Translations under genes and position numbers: made by a program | In this document: piece by piece, positions 53,750 through 62,794 of the stretch | How positions within the stretch are numbered: the first letter of the stretch is position 1 | Layout of the letters: each line of letters begins with the position of its first letter | Assembly: GCF_023702635.1 (NCBI RefSeq) | Contig: NZ_CP098455.1 | Coordinates: 2,604,001 to 2,668,000 of the forward strand | Direction of reading: 5' to 3' | Source: Spongiibacter taiwanensis | GTDB taxonomy: Bacteria > Pseudomonadota > Gammaproteobacteria > Pseudomonadales > Spongiibacteraceae | DNA: 64,000 nucleotides | Notes under the pieces: model-generated | Database searches by the model: none | What the model was told of the DNA's origin: nothing | The model's input: only the letters and a program-made list of their open reading frames with translations

Positions 53750-54019
53750 CTAGTGCCCTGTCCGGTAAGTTCGTTGTACATCAGAGCCTACAGGATACGT
53801 TGTAACAAGGCGCGATCCGCAGGGAATACTGGTTGTATTTCCAAGGGTCGCAACGCTGTTGCAGCGTATCCTGTAGGCTCCCAGAGGGCGCGCCAGCCAA
53901 GGCTCCTGGCTGCGTTGCGCCTTTTGACAAGGGCTACGGCCATTGCCTGCAAGTCGCGCCTTGCCACGAGCCTTGGCTGGCACGCTGATAGACAACGAAC
54001 TTACCGGACAGGACACTAG
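53750..54019. repeat. 270-bp MITE-like element with 35-bp terminal inverted repeats and two internal hairpin arms
   Basis: The ends 53750-53784 and 53985-54019 are inverted copies matching at 32 of 35 bases and begin CTAGTG. Inside are two further inverted pairs: a perfect 16-bp one (53784-53799 with 53865-53880) and a 14-bp one (53892-53905 with 53968-53981). The element could fold into a two-armed cruciform. There is no coding capacity; open frames across it arise from the symmetry. It looks like a non-autonomous transposable element and fills the gap between hvfA and batD. Confidence 0.8.
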
Positions 54020-54058
54020 GTCGTGCCCATCCTCGAAAGAACGGTTGTCCCCGCTGGC

Positions 54059-55777
54059 TTAATTCGGGTATAGCGGCTTCAGCGCTGTGTTGTCTGTCGC
54101 CTGAGGTTTTTCTGCCAGGCGTTTGCGGCAGCGTTCTACCCCGTCAACAAGGCCCTGGGTATCGACCGTAACATCACTCCCCCGATACAAAATCGCGTCG
54201 AGCTGGCGACAGGCGCTGGCCAATTCCGGGGCCTGGGTGGCCAATTGCTGCAGATTGAGCGGCCGGTCGAAGGCGGCGTGTCCCCATTCCAGTAGCGCGC
54301 TGCGAATAGGCGAGGGTGCTTTGCGCTTGCAGGCCTGCTTTAGCGCCTTGAACGCGGCCTTCTCGTTGGGGCTGGTGGGCGCAGTGACGCGGGTGCCGCT
54401 GGCCTCTTCCCGGGGTGTCCGGCGGGCGGCCAGCCACAACCCGGCGAATATCAGGTTGCCGAAGGCCAGGCCAGCGACCAGCCACCAGCCCCAATGGGGC
54501 CATGTGGTAAAGGGGCCGGGGGGTGTTGGTCCTGGCTGCAACTGCGGCGGGCGACTGGTTTGGGGCTGCGAGTTCGGCGTGGCGGGGCCTGCAGTAGTGC
54601 CAACAACCTGGATTTTGCGGGCGGGCAACACCGCGACCTCCTGGCGATTTGTTTCGGTGTTCCACCAGGGGATGCGAATCTCGGGTAATTCGTAGCTGCC
54701 GGGCTGGGTGGGAATGATCGCCACCGACTCGACCCGCTGTCCGGTCCAGGGGCCGGATTCCGGGTTTTCAATACTGGGCTGGTCTGGATAGAGCTTGGCA
54801 TTGGCAACCTCGCTCGGCGGCAGGGCCGGCAGTTGGTTGCCGAGCAGACCCTCAGCCCTGAGGGTGATGGTGCGGGTAACCGAGTCACCGACCTCGATGC
54901 TGTCGGGGGCCTGGCTCCATTCCTCGCTGATGTCGACCTTCTTGGCGGGCAACCATACCTTGCCGGTGAAGGCATCGGCGGGGGGCATTACCCGCACCCG
55001 GTGGGCGGTGCTGCGTTTGACCACGAGACGGCCGGGGTCGAGCATGGACTGGCGGTAGCCCTCCACCCGTGCCTGCAGGGTCAGCGCGGGGATTTCCAGC
55101 TCGCCGCTGTGCTGGGGATAGATGCGAAAGTGGCGCTCGATAACCTGGTAATAGCGCCCCTCGATCGTGGTCTGATAGCGATCTTCACCAGCAGACTCCA
55201 CCACCGCGCCTTTGACCTCCAAGGGCTCCAGCGAGGCCTCCAGGAAATTCACCGACGTTAACACTCTAACCGTGTAATCCAGTTGCGATTGAACATAGCC
55301 CCGGCGCGGCGTGACATCGGACTCGAGATAGACCTGCTCGCTGCCGGTTTTCTTCTGGGCCGGTGCCTCACTGACGGTAATGGTAATGGGCCGGGTTTGA
55401 TACTGGCCGAGGGTGATCGACGGAATGGCCAGGGTGCCCTTGCGCTTGGGGGCGAGGGTGTAGTCCCACTGGCGCAGGGAAGTCACCTTGCCGTTGATAA
55501 AGCTGCTGCGGCTGCTTTCCTGTTGGTTGACGATATGAAAGTCGTTTTCCAGCACCTTAATTTCCGGGTCGGCGGAAAAGGTCATGCTGTCCACGGTCAG
55601 GCTGAGAGTCAGGGTGTCATTCATGGAGATCTGGTTGCGATCTACCGAGGCGCGCACCTGAGGTTGGGCGCTGGCGCCCAGCGACAACAGGCTGAGAACG
55701 ATCAGGGCCATGAGCAGGGCGCCGTAGTGTCTGCACCGAGGGCGCGGCAATTGATCAATAGGGTGCATAGGCGTCAT
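54059..55777 (-). CDS. batD: BatD-family protein
   Basis: A 572-aa exported membrane protein. The signal sequence HYGALLMALIVLSLLSLGAS is followed by beta-sandwich repeats (VRASVDRNQISMNDTLTLSL, then the YTLAPKRKGTLAIPSITLG type) and a C-terminal membrane helix (WGWWLVAGLAFGNLIFAGLW) with a short cytoplasmic tail. The family accompanies BatA/BatB VWA proteins and MoxR ATPases. The start could also be ATG 55768; the chosen one overlaps the BatB/C stop by 23 nt. It is the last gene of the operon, and the 270-bp inverted-repeat element follows its stop by 39 bp, which may serve as a terminator. Confidence 0.9.
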   Translation of the reverse strand: MTPMHPIDQLPRPRCRHYGALLMALIVLSLLSLGASAQPQVRASVDRNQISMNDTLTLSLTVDSMTFSADPEIKVLENDFHIVNQQESSRSSFINGKVTSLRQWDYTLAPKRKGTLAIPSITLGQYQTRPITITVSEAPAQKKTGSEQVYLESDVTPRRGYVQSQLDYTVRVLTSVNFLEASLEPLEVKGAVVESAGEDRYQTTIEGRYYQVIERHFRIYPQHSGELEIPALTLQARVEGYRQSMLDPGRLVVKRSTAHRVRVMPPADAFTGKVWLPAKKVDISEEWSQAPDSIEVGDSVTRTITLRAEGLLGNQLPALPPSEVANAKLYPDQPSIENPESGPWTGQRVESVAIIPTQPGSYELPEIRIPWWNTETNRQEVAVLPARKIQVVGTTAGPATPNSQPQTSRPPQLQPGPTPPGPFTTWPHWGWWLVAGLAFGNLIFAGLWLAARRTPREEASGTRVTAPTSPNEKAAFKALKQACKRKAPSPIRSALLEWGHAAFDRPLNLQQLATQAPELASACRQLDAILYRGSDVTVDTQGLVDGVERCRKRLAEKPQATDNTALKPLYPN

Positions 55778-57740
55778 CTTCGGTTATTTCCTGACGGTTG
55801 CTGCGTTGCTGGGACTGATAGTGGAATTTCCGTTCCAGGAGTCCAGCGGGGTTGTCCGGGATCTTGCGTAGCCATTGTTCCTTGGCTTGCTGGTCTTCAC
55901 TCAGGGCCTCGTCGCTGGCCACGGCGCCCACCGGCTTTTCGTCTGCGCCATCGCGGGCCTGCTCGCCCTGGTCGAGCGCCCCTTGCTGGGGGGATTGTTC
56001 ATCGGCCAGATTATTGCGTTCAGATTGCTCGGCGGCGTCCTGGGCATAACGCTCAGCCGCTTCCTGTTGTTGCTGCCGGGTTTGGTCCGTGCTGCCGTCA
56101 GCACTATCTGGGCTCGACGGCTGCGGCGACTCCGCTTGCTCGTGTTGATCACCGGGTTGCTGTCCGGCTGAATTCTGGTCGCCTTGCTGTGGGTTATTGG
56201 CGTTTTGATCGCCCTGGCCCGGTTGGGGCTGACCCTCGCCACCCTGCTGGTTTTGACTGTTCGGGTTTTGCTCGCCGCCTTTCTCGCCACCTTGCTCGCC
56301 GCTTTGCTGCTGGTCGCCTTCACCGGTCTGATCACCGGAGGATTGTGGCTGCTGATTTTGTTGTTGCTGCTCTTGTTGCTTTTTCACCTCTTCCAGCAAC
56401 TGGCGGTTGGCGTGGGCATCGGCCATGGTGGGCTGCTTTTCCAGCGCTTTGTCGTAGGCGGCAATCGCGCCGTCCAGGTCCCCGGCCTGAGCCAGGGCAT
56501 TGCCCCGGTTGTAATGGGCATCGGCGGTGTCGCGCTGGGCAAAGGCCTGGGCCGCCTCAGCATAGTTTCCGGCCCGGTATTGGGCGGCACCTTGCCACAT
56601 CGGGTCGGCAAAGCGCTGGGCCGCAGCAGCGGGGTCGCTATCCATAAGGGCAGCACCCTGCTGATCTGGAGTGCGCCACAAGTTTTGCCACAAGTCCGCC
56701 TGGGAGGTCTCGCTGTGACCGCCGAGAACGGCCACCAAAACCACGCTGGGCAACCAGCTGCGGCGGAAGGTGGCCAGGGCGAAGGGCAGCAATAGCAGCA
56801 CCAGCCAGGGCCCGGCGTCCTGCCACTGATCAAAACGGCGGTCGCCGCTGGCCTGAGTCTCGCTGGGTGCGCTGGCCTGGTTGTTCAGGGTTTCGATGTC
56901 GGTATTGTCCAGTGTCAGGGTCTGATAGCGGCCGCCACTGACATTGGCCAGGGTACGCAGATTGTCTTCATCCAGGCGCGGCACAATGATGCCGCCCTGG
57001 GGATCTCTGGCGAAGCCACCATCTGGCAGGGGGATGGGGGCACCCTCGGCGGTGCCCACCGCCAACACGGAAACCGGATAGGGGCTATTGGTCAGTACCT
57101 TTTTGATGCCGGGCAGCTGGCGGTCGTCAACGCCGTCGGTAATCAGCAGTATCTGGCCATTATTGCCGCGGCCGTTGTCCAGCAAGGCGATGGCGCGCTC
57201 AATGCCGGCCTGGGGGTTGGCGCCAATCACCGGCATCATGCCCGGATAAATACCGGGCAGCAGGGTGAGCAGGGTATTGCTGTCATCGGTCAGGGGCGCC
57301 ACGGTGAAGGCGTCGCCGGAGAATACGACCAGGCCGGTCTGGCCGTCCTGACGTAGGGCCAGCAGGTCGCGCAGTTTGTAGCTGGCTTGCTGGAAGCGGG
57401 AGGGTTTGAGGTCCTCGGCCAGCATCGATGGCGACAGGTCCAAGACCACCGCCAAGGCCTGCTGATTTTTGTAGAGGGTCACCGGTGCCTGCTGCCAGGC
57501 CGGGCCGAGCAGGGCCAACTGCAATAGCAGGGCAGCAGTGGCCAGGCTGAGCAGGCGCAGGCGAGGGCGGCTGTGGCGCTGGCCCTGGAGCAGATAGGGC
57601 AGCAGTGCCGGGTCGATGTAGCGTTGCCAGTGCTGGGCCTGCCAGCGGCCGCGCATCAACAGCAGCAGCGTCAGCAGAAGCAGGGGGGCAGCCCAGATCA
57701 TATCGGGCCGCAGCCAGTGGAGTTGCGCGAGGTCTGGCAT
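55755..57740 (-). CDS. batB: Fused BatB-BatC protein: VWA domain with TPR region
   Basis: A 661-aa protein. Two N-terminal helices (MIWAAPLLLLTLLLLMRGRW) precede a VWA domain with the MIDAS motif VLDLSPSMLAEDLKPS and later LLITDGVDDRQLPG. A further membrane helix (WLVLLLLPFALATFRRSWLP) leads to a TPR region (YRAGNYAEAAQAFAQRDTAD and ALAQAGDLDGAIAAYDKALE). The last 190 residues are a low-complexity Gln/Gly/Asp-rich tail. In Bacteroidetes these parts are separate BatB and BatC genes. ATG 57740 overlaps the BatA stop (TAATG). It probably acts with MoxR as a membrane-bound chaperone in envelope stress. Confidence 0.9.
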   Translation of the reverse strand: MPDLAQLHWLRPDMIWAAPLLLLTLLLLMRGRWQAQHWQRYIDPALLPYLLQGQRHSRPRLRLLSLATAALLLQLALLGPAWQQAPVTLYKNQQALAVVLDLSPSMLAEDLKPSRFQQASYKLRDLLALRQDGQTGLVVFSGDAFTVAPLTDDSNTLLTLLPGIYPGMMPVIGANPQAGIERAIALLDNGRGNNGQILLITDGVDDRQLPGIKKVLTNSPYPVSVLAVGTAEGAPIPLPDGGFARDPQGGIIVPRLDEDNLRTLANVSGGRYQTLTLDNTDIETLNNQASAPSETQASGDRRFDQWQDAGPWLVLLLLPFALATFRRSWLPSVVLVAVLGGHSETSQADLWQNLWRTPDQQGAALMDSDPAAAAQRFADPMWQGAAQYRAGNYAEAAQAFAQRDTADAHYNRGNALAQAGDLDGAIAAYDKALEKQPTMADAHANRQLLEEVKKQQEQQQQNQQPQSSGDQTGEGDQQQSGEQGGEKGGEQNPNSQNQQGGEGQPQPGQGDQNANNPQQGDQNSAGQQPGDQHEQAESPQPSSPDSADGSTDQTRQQQQEAAERYAQDAAEQSERNNLADEQSPQQGALDQGEQARDGADEKPVGAVASDEALSEDQQAKEQWLRKIPDNPAGLLERKFHYQSQQRSNRQEITEDDAYAPY

Positions 57741-58741
57741 TATCCGCTCCTCCCCATACGGCTGATGAGAACCGAAAACGCCATCAGGATGGCGGCGGCC
57801 AGTAGCGGCCATTGCAACAGGGATTTTTGCGGTCGCAGCACTTCGCCATCCTGGATGATGGGCTCCAGCTCGCCAATGGCTTTATAGGCCTCGTGCAGCT
57901 CCTCGGGGTTGTGAGCGCGGAAGTACTGCCCGCCGGTGGTTTTGGCAATCGCGATCAGGCTGGCCTCGTCCAGGTCGGCAGAGGGGTTCACGGTGCGGGC
58001 GCCGAAGCGGCTACCGAACAGACCGGGCACTTCCATTTCGGCGGCGCCAACGCCAATGGTGTAAATTTTGACGTCTTCGGCGGCGGCCAGCTCGGCGGCC
58101 TTGCGAGGGTCGATATTGCTGGCGGTGTCGGCCCCGTCGGTCAGCAAAATCACCACCCGGCTGTCGCTGGGTCGGTCGCGCAAGCGCTTGATGGCAAAAC
58201 CAATGGCATCGCCAATGGCGGTTTTCTGGCCGGCGAAGCCTACCTGAGCTTCGTCCATCAATTGTTTGAGGGTTTGCAGGTCGAAGGACAGGGGCGATTG
58301 TATATAAGCCTGGCTGCCAAACAGAATCAGCCCCAGCCGGTCGCCACTGCGCTGCTCGACGAATTCATTAATCACCGCCTTGACCACTGCGATGCGAGGC
58401 AGTGCCTGATCACTGATTTGCATGTCTTCCTGGCGCATGGAGCCGGAGATATCGACTGCCAGCATTAAATCCCGGCCGCTGCTTTCGAGGGTCACCGGCG
58501 GGCCGATCCAGACGGGTCTGGCTGCGCCGCTCAGCAAGGCCAACCACAGCAGGCTCGACAGCAGTAGCTGTAGCAGATTGCGCTGGCCGCCGAGGCCCTG
58601 TGCTGGCGCATCGAGGGTTTGCAGTCGCTGGAAGAAGGGCACGCGCAATGCCGCGCCGGCAGCGGCGGGGCGCGACAGTAGGTATACCAGCACCGGCAGC
58701 GGTGTCAGCCAGAAAATCCACGGCCACTGAAACTCAAACAT
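57740..58741 (-). CDS. batA: BatA-like VWA-domain membrane protein
   Basis: A 333-aa protein. Two N-terminal helices (WIFWLTPLPVLVYLLSRPAA and LLQLLLSSLLWLALLSGAAR) lead to a VWA domain with MIDAS residues MLAVDISGSMRQEDM and ILLTDGADTASNIDPR, and a C-terminal helix (WPLLAAAILMAFSVLISRMG). The ATG at 58741 overlaps the preceding gene by 8 nt, and an in-frame start at 58831 lies deep in that gene. It is part of the MoxR-DUF58-DUF4381-BatA-BatB/C-BatD operon. Confidence 0.92.
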   Translation of the reverse strand: MFEFQWPWIFWLTPLPVLVYLLSRPAAAGAALRVPFFQRLQTLDAPAQGLGGQRNLLQLLLSSLLWLALLSGAARPVWIGPPVTLESSGRDLMLAVDISGSMRQEDMQISDQALPRIAVVKAVINEFVEQRSGDRLGLILFGSQAYIQSPLSFDLQTLKQLMDEAQVGFAGQKTAIGDAIGFAIKRLRDRPSDSRVVILLTDGADTASNIDPRKAAELAAAEDVKIYTIGVGAAEMEVPGLFGSRFGARTVNPSADLDEASLIAIAKTTGGQYFRAHNPEELHEAYKAIGELEPIIQDGEVLRPQKSLLQWPLLAAAILMAFSVLISRMGRSG

Positions 58742-59240
58742 CGCTGGCCTCCGGCAACGTCTTTTTGCCGGCTTGTGAGGCAGCTGGACGGCTCTTGTCG
58801 ATCCAGCGCTCGCACTGGTCGAGCAGGGCATCCCGGTCGGTCAGCACGGCATTGGGGTTGTAGGCCGCCTCGACCAGCTCCCTGGCGTTGTCGGGGCTGA
58901 TGTGGCCGCTCCCGGCCAGCCATTGGGCCCAGGCCAGGCCACTGAGGTGGGCAATGTCCCGGCGTGGATGGTTGTGCAGAGCGACCTGGCGCAGCAGGGG
59001 ATTAATCTGCTGGGCCAGCAAATGGGGGTTGGTTTGGCGCTTCAATTTACCGAGTTCAGCAATGGCCTGGCGGCGGTGGGCGCGTTGCAGATGGCGTCGG
59101 CGAAGCGCCCAGCTGATGGCGACCGCCAGGAGCAAGGTGATGCCAGCAAGCGCCCACCAGCCTGGTGCTGGCGGAAACCAGGAAACGGGTTCTGGCAGGT
59201 GAATATCGGCCAGGTGGGCAGTGGTCGTCGGCGCGCTCAT
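58734..59240 (-). CDS. DUF4381-family membrane protein of the Bat operon
   Basis: A 168-aa protein with one membrane helix (WWALAGITLLLAVAISWALR) after a short periplasmic start (LPEPVSWFPPAPG) and a cytoplasmic helical domain (QAIAELGKLKRQTNPHLLAQ to LSGLAWAQWLAG). The layout and position between DUF58 and BatA are those of DUF4381. Start and stop overlap the neighbouring genes by 4 and 8 nt. Function is known only by association with MoxR/Bat proteins. Confidence 0.88.
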   Translation of the reverse strand: MSAPTTTAHLADIHLPEPVSWFPPAPGWWALAGITLLLAVAISWALRRRHLQRAHRRQAIAELGKLKRQTNPHLLAQQINPLLRQVALHNHPRRDIAHLSGLAWAQWLAGSGHISPDNARELVEAAYNPNAVLTDRDALLDQCERWIDKSRPAASQAGKKTLPEASDV

Positions 59241-60181
59241 GAAAGCCCCAGCTCCCGTTGCAGCGTGGCCAGGAAGGATTCATTGGTGCTGAGTTCAACC
59301 TGACGGATACCGGCCAGGCGCAGCTGCTGAGCGAGGTGGTCGCGCTGCTCGCTGCTGCTCTGGGCAAAGCGGCGGCGCAGGGTCTGGCCAATGTCCAGTT
59401 GCAGGCGTTGCTGGCCGTCGCTGACGCTGAGCAGGCCAGTGGCCGGTAATTCTCGTTCCATCGCGTCGATGGTGGTCAGGGCAAACACATCACTGTGGCG
59501 GCTAAGCAGGTGGAGCTGGCGCAGGGCATCCTCGTCGAGGCCCTGGAAGTCGCTGATCAAAAATACCGAGCTGCCGGGGCGGTTGATGCGTCGCAGTTCT
59601 TCCAGTGCGGTGGCCAGCGTGTGGCCGCTGCCAGCCGATTCGCGGCTGTCGGCCAGGGCGTGGTTGTACTCGACGGCTCGATGAATCAGACGCAGTACCG
59701 CTCTATGGCTGCGCCGTGGGCGCACCTCCTGGTGGCTCGCGTCATTGAAAATCAGGCCGCCAATGCGGTCGTTGCTTTCCAGGGCGGCCCAGGCCAGCAG
59801 GCTCATTACGTGGCAGGCCAGGACCGACTTGAAGCAGCGCTGACTGCCAAAAAACATGTTTTTGCGCTGGTCGACAAAGACCAGTACCGGGCGCTCGGTT
59901 TCTTCTTCAAAGACCTTGGTGTGGGCGGTGTTGGTTCGCGCGGTCACCCGCCAGTCGATATGGCGGATTTCGTCGCCACCCTGATATTCGCGCACATGGT
60001 GAAAACTGAGTCCTCGGCCCCGCAGTGGCGAGGCGTGGGCGCCGACCTGACGGCCCCGTTTGCGCACCTGCCAGCGGCCCAGGTGACGGGCCAGATGGCG
60101 CAGGCGAATCAGGGTTTGCTGGTCTGCCAGCGCGCCATGGGCGCTACCCAGCTCGAGATTTTGCTGCTGGGTGGTGCTCAT
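59237..60181 (-). CDS. DUF58-domain protein of the Bat operon
   Basis: A 314-aa cytoplasmic protein. The DUF58 signature is GRGLSFHHVREYQGGDEIRH then IDWRVTARTNTAHTKVFEEE, and the VWA-like fold has VFVDQRKNMFFGSQ. The family nearly always lies next to a MoxR ATPase. The ATG overlaps the moxR stop as ATGA. It is thought to work with MoxR in protein maturation. Confidence 0.92.
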   Translation of the reverse strand: MSTTQQQNLELGSAHGALADQQTLIRLRHLARHLGRWQVRKRGRQVGAHASPLRGRGLSFHHVREYQGGDEIRHIDWRVTARTNTAHTKVFEEETERPVLVFVDQRKNMFFGSQRCFKSVLACHVMSLLAWAALESNDRIGGLIFNDASHQEVRPRRSHRAVLRLIHRAVEYNHALADSRESAGSGHTLATALEELRRINRPGSSVFLISDFQGLDEDALRQLHLLSRHSDVFALTTIDAMERELPATGLLSVSDGQQRLQLDIGQTLRRRFAQSSSEQRDHLAQQLRLAGIRQVELSTNESFLATLQRELGLS

Positions 60182-61134
60182 GCCACCGGCACGACCTGGA
60201 GCAGGCGGTCGATTACCCGGTCCTTGGCAACGCCGTCGGCTTCGGCCTCAAAGCTGAGAATGAGGCGGTGGCGAAGCACATCGTGGGCAACGGCCTGAAC
60301 GTCGTCAGGGCTCACATAATCCCGACCCTGCAACCAGGCGTGGGCCCGGGCGCAGCGGTCCAGGGCGATGGTGGCCCGGGGGCTGGCGCCCACCTCCAGC
60401 CACTGCCCCAGTTCGGGGTCTAAAGCTGCGGCCTGGCGTGTGGCGACCACTAGCTGTACCAGATACTGCTCCACCGGCTCAGCCATATGCAGCCTGAGGA
60501 TTTCCTGCCGCGCGGCCAGAATCTGGGCGGGACTGATGACCTCGGGCTGGGGAATATCCCCCTGGGCCTCGGCCCGCACTCGGCGCAGAATGGTCAGCTC
60601 CGCCTCGGCATCGGGGTAATCAACATTCACATGCATCAGGAAGCGGTCAAGCTGGGCTTCTGGCAGGGGGTAGGTGCCTTCCTGTTCCAGCGGGTTCTGG
60701 GTGGCCATCACCATAAATAATTCGGGCAGGGGCAGGGTATTGCTGCCCACACTGACCTGGCGCTCCGCCATGGCTTCGAGCAGGGCCGATTGAACCTTGG
60801 CCGGGGCCCGGTTGATTTCGTCGGCCAGGACCAGGTTGTGGAAAATCGGTCCGGCCTGAAAGGTGAATTCGCCGGTCTCGGGCCGGTAAATGTCGGTGCC
60901 GGTGACATCGCCGGGGAGCAGGTCGGGGGTGAACTGGACCCGCTGAAAGGTGGCGTCAATGCCATCGGCCAGGGTCTTGATGGCTTTGGTCTTGGCGAGC
61001 CCCGGGGCGCCTTCCACCAGCAGGTGTCCGTCGGCGAGAAGGGCGATCAACAGGCGCTCGACCAGCGCCTGCTGGCCAATAATATGGGCGTTCAGCCACT
61101 GCTGGAGTTGGCTGAGGGCGTGGTCTTGGGTCAT
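60178..61134 (-). CDS. MoxR-family AAA+ ATPase
   Basis: A 318-aa ATPase. Walker A is VEGAPGLAKTKAIKTLADG, Walker B is LVLADEINRAPAKVQSALLE, sensor 1 is MVMATQNPLEQEGTYPLPEA, and the C-terminal helical lid has ASPRATIALDRCARAHAWLQ. AAGGAATCACC precedes ATG 61134, preferred over 61155. It is the first gene of a six-gene, fully overlapping operon with VWA proteins; MoxR ATPases are regarded as chaperones for complex or cofactor assembly, often at the membrane. Confidence 0.95.
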   Translation of the reverse strand: MTQDHALSQLQQWLNAHIIGQQALVERLLIALLADGHLLVEGAPGLAKTKAIKTLADGIDATFQRVQFTPDLLPGDVTGTDIYRPETGEFTFQAGPIFHNLVLADEINRAPAKVQSALLEAMAERQVSVGSNTLPLPELFMVMATQNPLEQEGTYPLPEAQLDRFLMHVNVDYPDAEAELTILRRVRAEAQGDIPQPEVISPAQILAARQEILRLHMAEPVEQYLVQLVVATRQAAALDPELGQWLEVGASPRATIALDRCARAHAWLQGRDYVSPDDVQAVAHDVLRHRLILSFEAEADGVAKDRVIDRLLQVVPVA

Positions 61135-61222
61135 GGTGATTCCTTGCTGCATCAATTCTTATGGTTGCTTCAGAGACTGAATCGGCGGTTGTCAGCTTAT
61201 GTGAGGGTGTTGGTCACCGAAT

Positions 61223-62656
61223 TCAAGCGCCGCCCTCGACTTCTTCTACCGCCTCCAGCAGTTCATCGAAGGATTGCAGCAGGCATTGGCGATAACGCTG
61301 GGGATCGACCAGCGTATTGCTGCTGCTGAGGGCGGTCAAACTCAAACGCCCCTGATAGCTAAAAGCCACATGAAACAGACCGCAGCCATCGGTGAGTAGG
61401 CCAATGGCCTGAATATCAATGAGCCTGGTGCCATTGAGGTGCATGGTCGAAGTGGGTCCGGGGATATTACTCAATACGGTTGCCACCGGCATGGGCAACC
61501 CACCGGGCAGGCGGCACATTGCTGCCAGGCTCCAGAACATTGACCGCTCCGCCAGGCTGGGCAGGTTTCTGGCGACGTTCATCATGGAGAAGCGCCCCAA
61601 TCGCTCCGCGCTTTTTTTGGCAGTCATGGCGCTGGTAGCCGCTGCTTGCAAGCGTTGCAGCGGGTCGTCGATATCCACTCTCAGGCCGGCAATCATCGCA
61701 CCGATCATGTTGCCACCGCCCTCGCTGTCGTCGCTGCGCAGGTTCACTGGCACCATCGCGCCGAGGGGGGTATCTGGCAGTTGGTTCAGGTGAATGAGGT
61801 AGCGGCGCACCGCGCCGCTGATAATGGCTAGCAAGACATGATTGATGGTGGCGCCGGTCTGGTGTTGACGCAGGCGTTGCAGGGCATTCATCTCAAAATG
61901 CACGCTGGTGAGTTGGCGATTGGCCTCCACGGCCTTGTTGAAGGGACTGCGCTGCCAGCCGGGATCAATGCGGTGGCTGTCATTGTCTGGGGAGGCTTTG
62001 GCCTCGCTTTGGCTGCGTTGCCAGCGGGGCAGCAATTTCTGCCCCTGGCCGATCAGCGCTAATGGTTGGCGCAAGCTGTTGAGATACGCCCGCCACAACA
62101 GGCGGCTGGAAGAGGGGGGGCGTTCGCCCTCCCAGGTGTCGGGGGTGGCCTGCTCGCCGACCGTGGCGTCGTGAATGGAGTTGAGAATCTGGGTGGCCGA
62201 GACCCCATCCAGGGCGGCGTGATGGACCTTCAAATACAGGCCATAACTGTTGCTGGGGTATTCGGTCAGCTGACCCAGGCCCTCGATCAGATGGGCCTCC
62301 CACAAGGGGCGGCTAAAATCCAGCTGGTTGGCGTGGAGCGACGCAACCAGCTTCTCCAGGTCGTAATAGCTGGCTTTGCTGCGCAGGCGATGGCGCTGCA
62401 AATGGTTGTCCAGGTTGAAGTCGGCGTCTTCAATCCAGTAGGGGTGGTCGAGCCCGGCGGGCACTTTCAGCAGGCGACGACGGAACACGGCGGCACTTGG
62501 CAGTGCCTGCACCACCCGCTCCCGCAATTGCTGGTAGCGAATATCCGGATGCAATTTGCGCGGCTCGGTGTACACCAGTAGCGCGCCAATGTGCATCGGG
62601 GTGCGGCTGCTTTCACCGTGGACAAAAAACGCATCGAGTCCGTTGAGTTGTTCCAT
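61223..62656 (-). CDS. Wax ester synthase/diacylglycerol acyltransferase (WS/DGAT)
   Basis: A 477-aa enzyme that joins fatty acyl-CoA to a fatty alcohol or diacylglycerol, giving storage lipid. The active-site motif is KVHHAALDGVSATQIL (HHxxxDG, His pair near residue 143). The family blocks PLGAMVPVNLRSDD and LSNIPGPTSTMHLNG are also present. The N terminus MEQLNGLDAFFVHGESSRTP is typical. It is a single gene before the MoxR operon on the same strand. It supports a storage-lipid lifestyle, as in marine hydrocarbon-associated gammaproteobacteria. Confidence 0.95.
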   Translation of the reverse strand: MEQLNGLDAFFVHGESSRTPMHIGALLVYTEPRKLHPDIRYQQLRERVVQALPSAAVFRRRLLKVPAGLDHPYWIEDADFNLDNHLQRHRLRSKASYYDLEKLVASLHANQLDFSRPLWEAHLIEGLGQLTEYPSNSYGLYLKVHHAALDGVSATQILNSIHDATVGEQATPDTWEGERPPSSSRLLWRAYLNSLRQPLALIGQGQKLLPRWQRSQSEAKASPDNDSHRIDPGWQRSPFNKAVEANRQLTSVHFEMNALQRLRQHQTGATINHVLLAIISGAVRRYLIHLNQLPDTPLGAMVPVNLRSDDSEGGGNMIGAMIAGLRVDIDDPLQRLQAAATSAMTAKKSAERLGRFSMMNVARNLPSLAERSMFWSLAAMCRLPGGLPMPVATVLSNIPGPTSTMHLNGTRLIDIQAIGLLTDGCGLFHVAFSYQGRLSLTALSSSNTLVDPQRYRQCLLQSFDELLEAVEEVEGGA

Positions 62657-62794
62657 GGATTGTCTCGGGTGTCGTGACTGAATTTGCCGACAATGCGCGG
62701 TTCAGGTGCTCTGCAGAAAAGGCTGAAACCGGCGCTGCCTCGGTAGAGGGTCAAGTTAGCACTGTCTCGGCATTGGCAACAGCCGCCAGGGAGA

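Noticed and set aside
53750-54019. Two open frames of 88 codons, one on each strand, across the inverted-repeat element
   Set aside because: They have nearly the same beginnings and endings because the element is symmetrical. They carry no ribosome site or known motif.
55283-56647. Plus-strand frame of 454 codons opposite batD and batB/C
   Set aside because: Antisense to well-supported genes, with Arg/Pro-rich composition and no domain.
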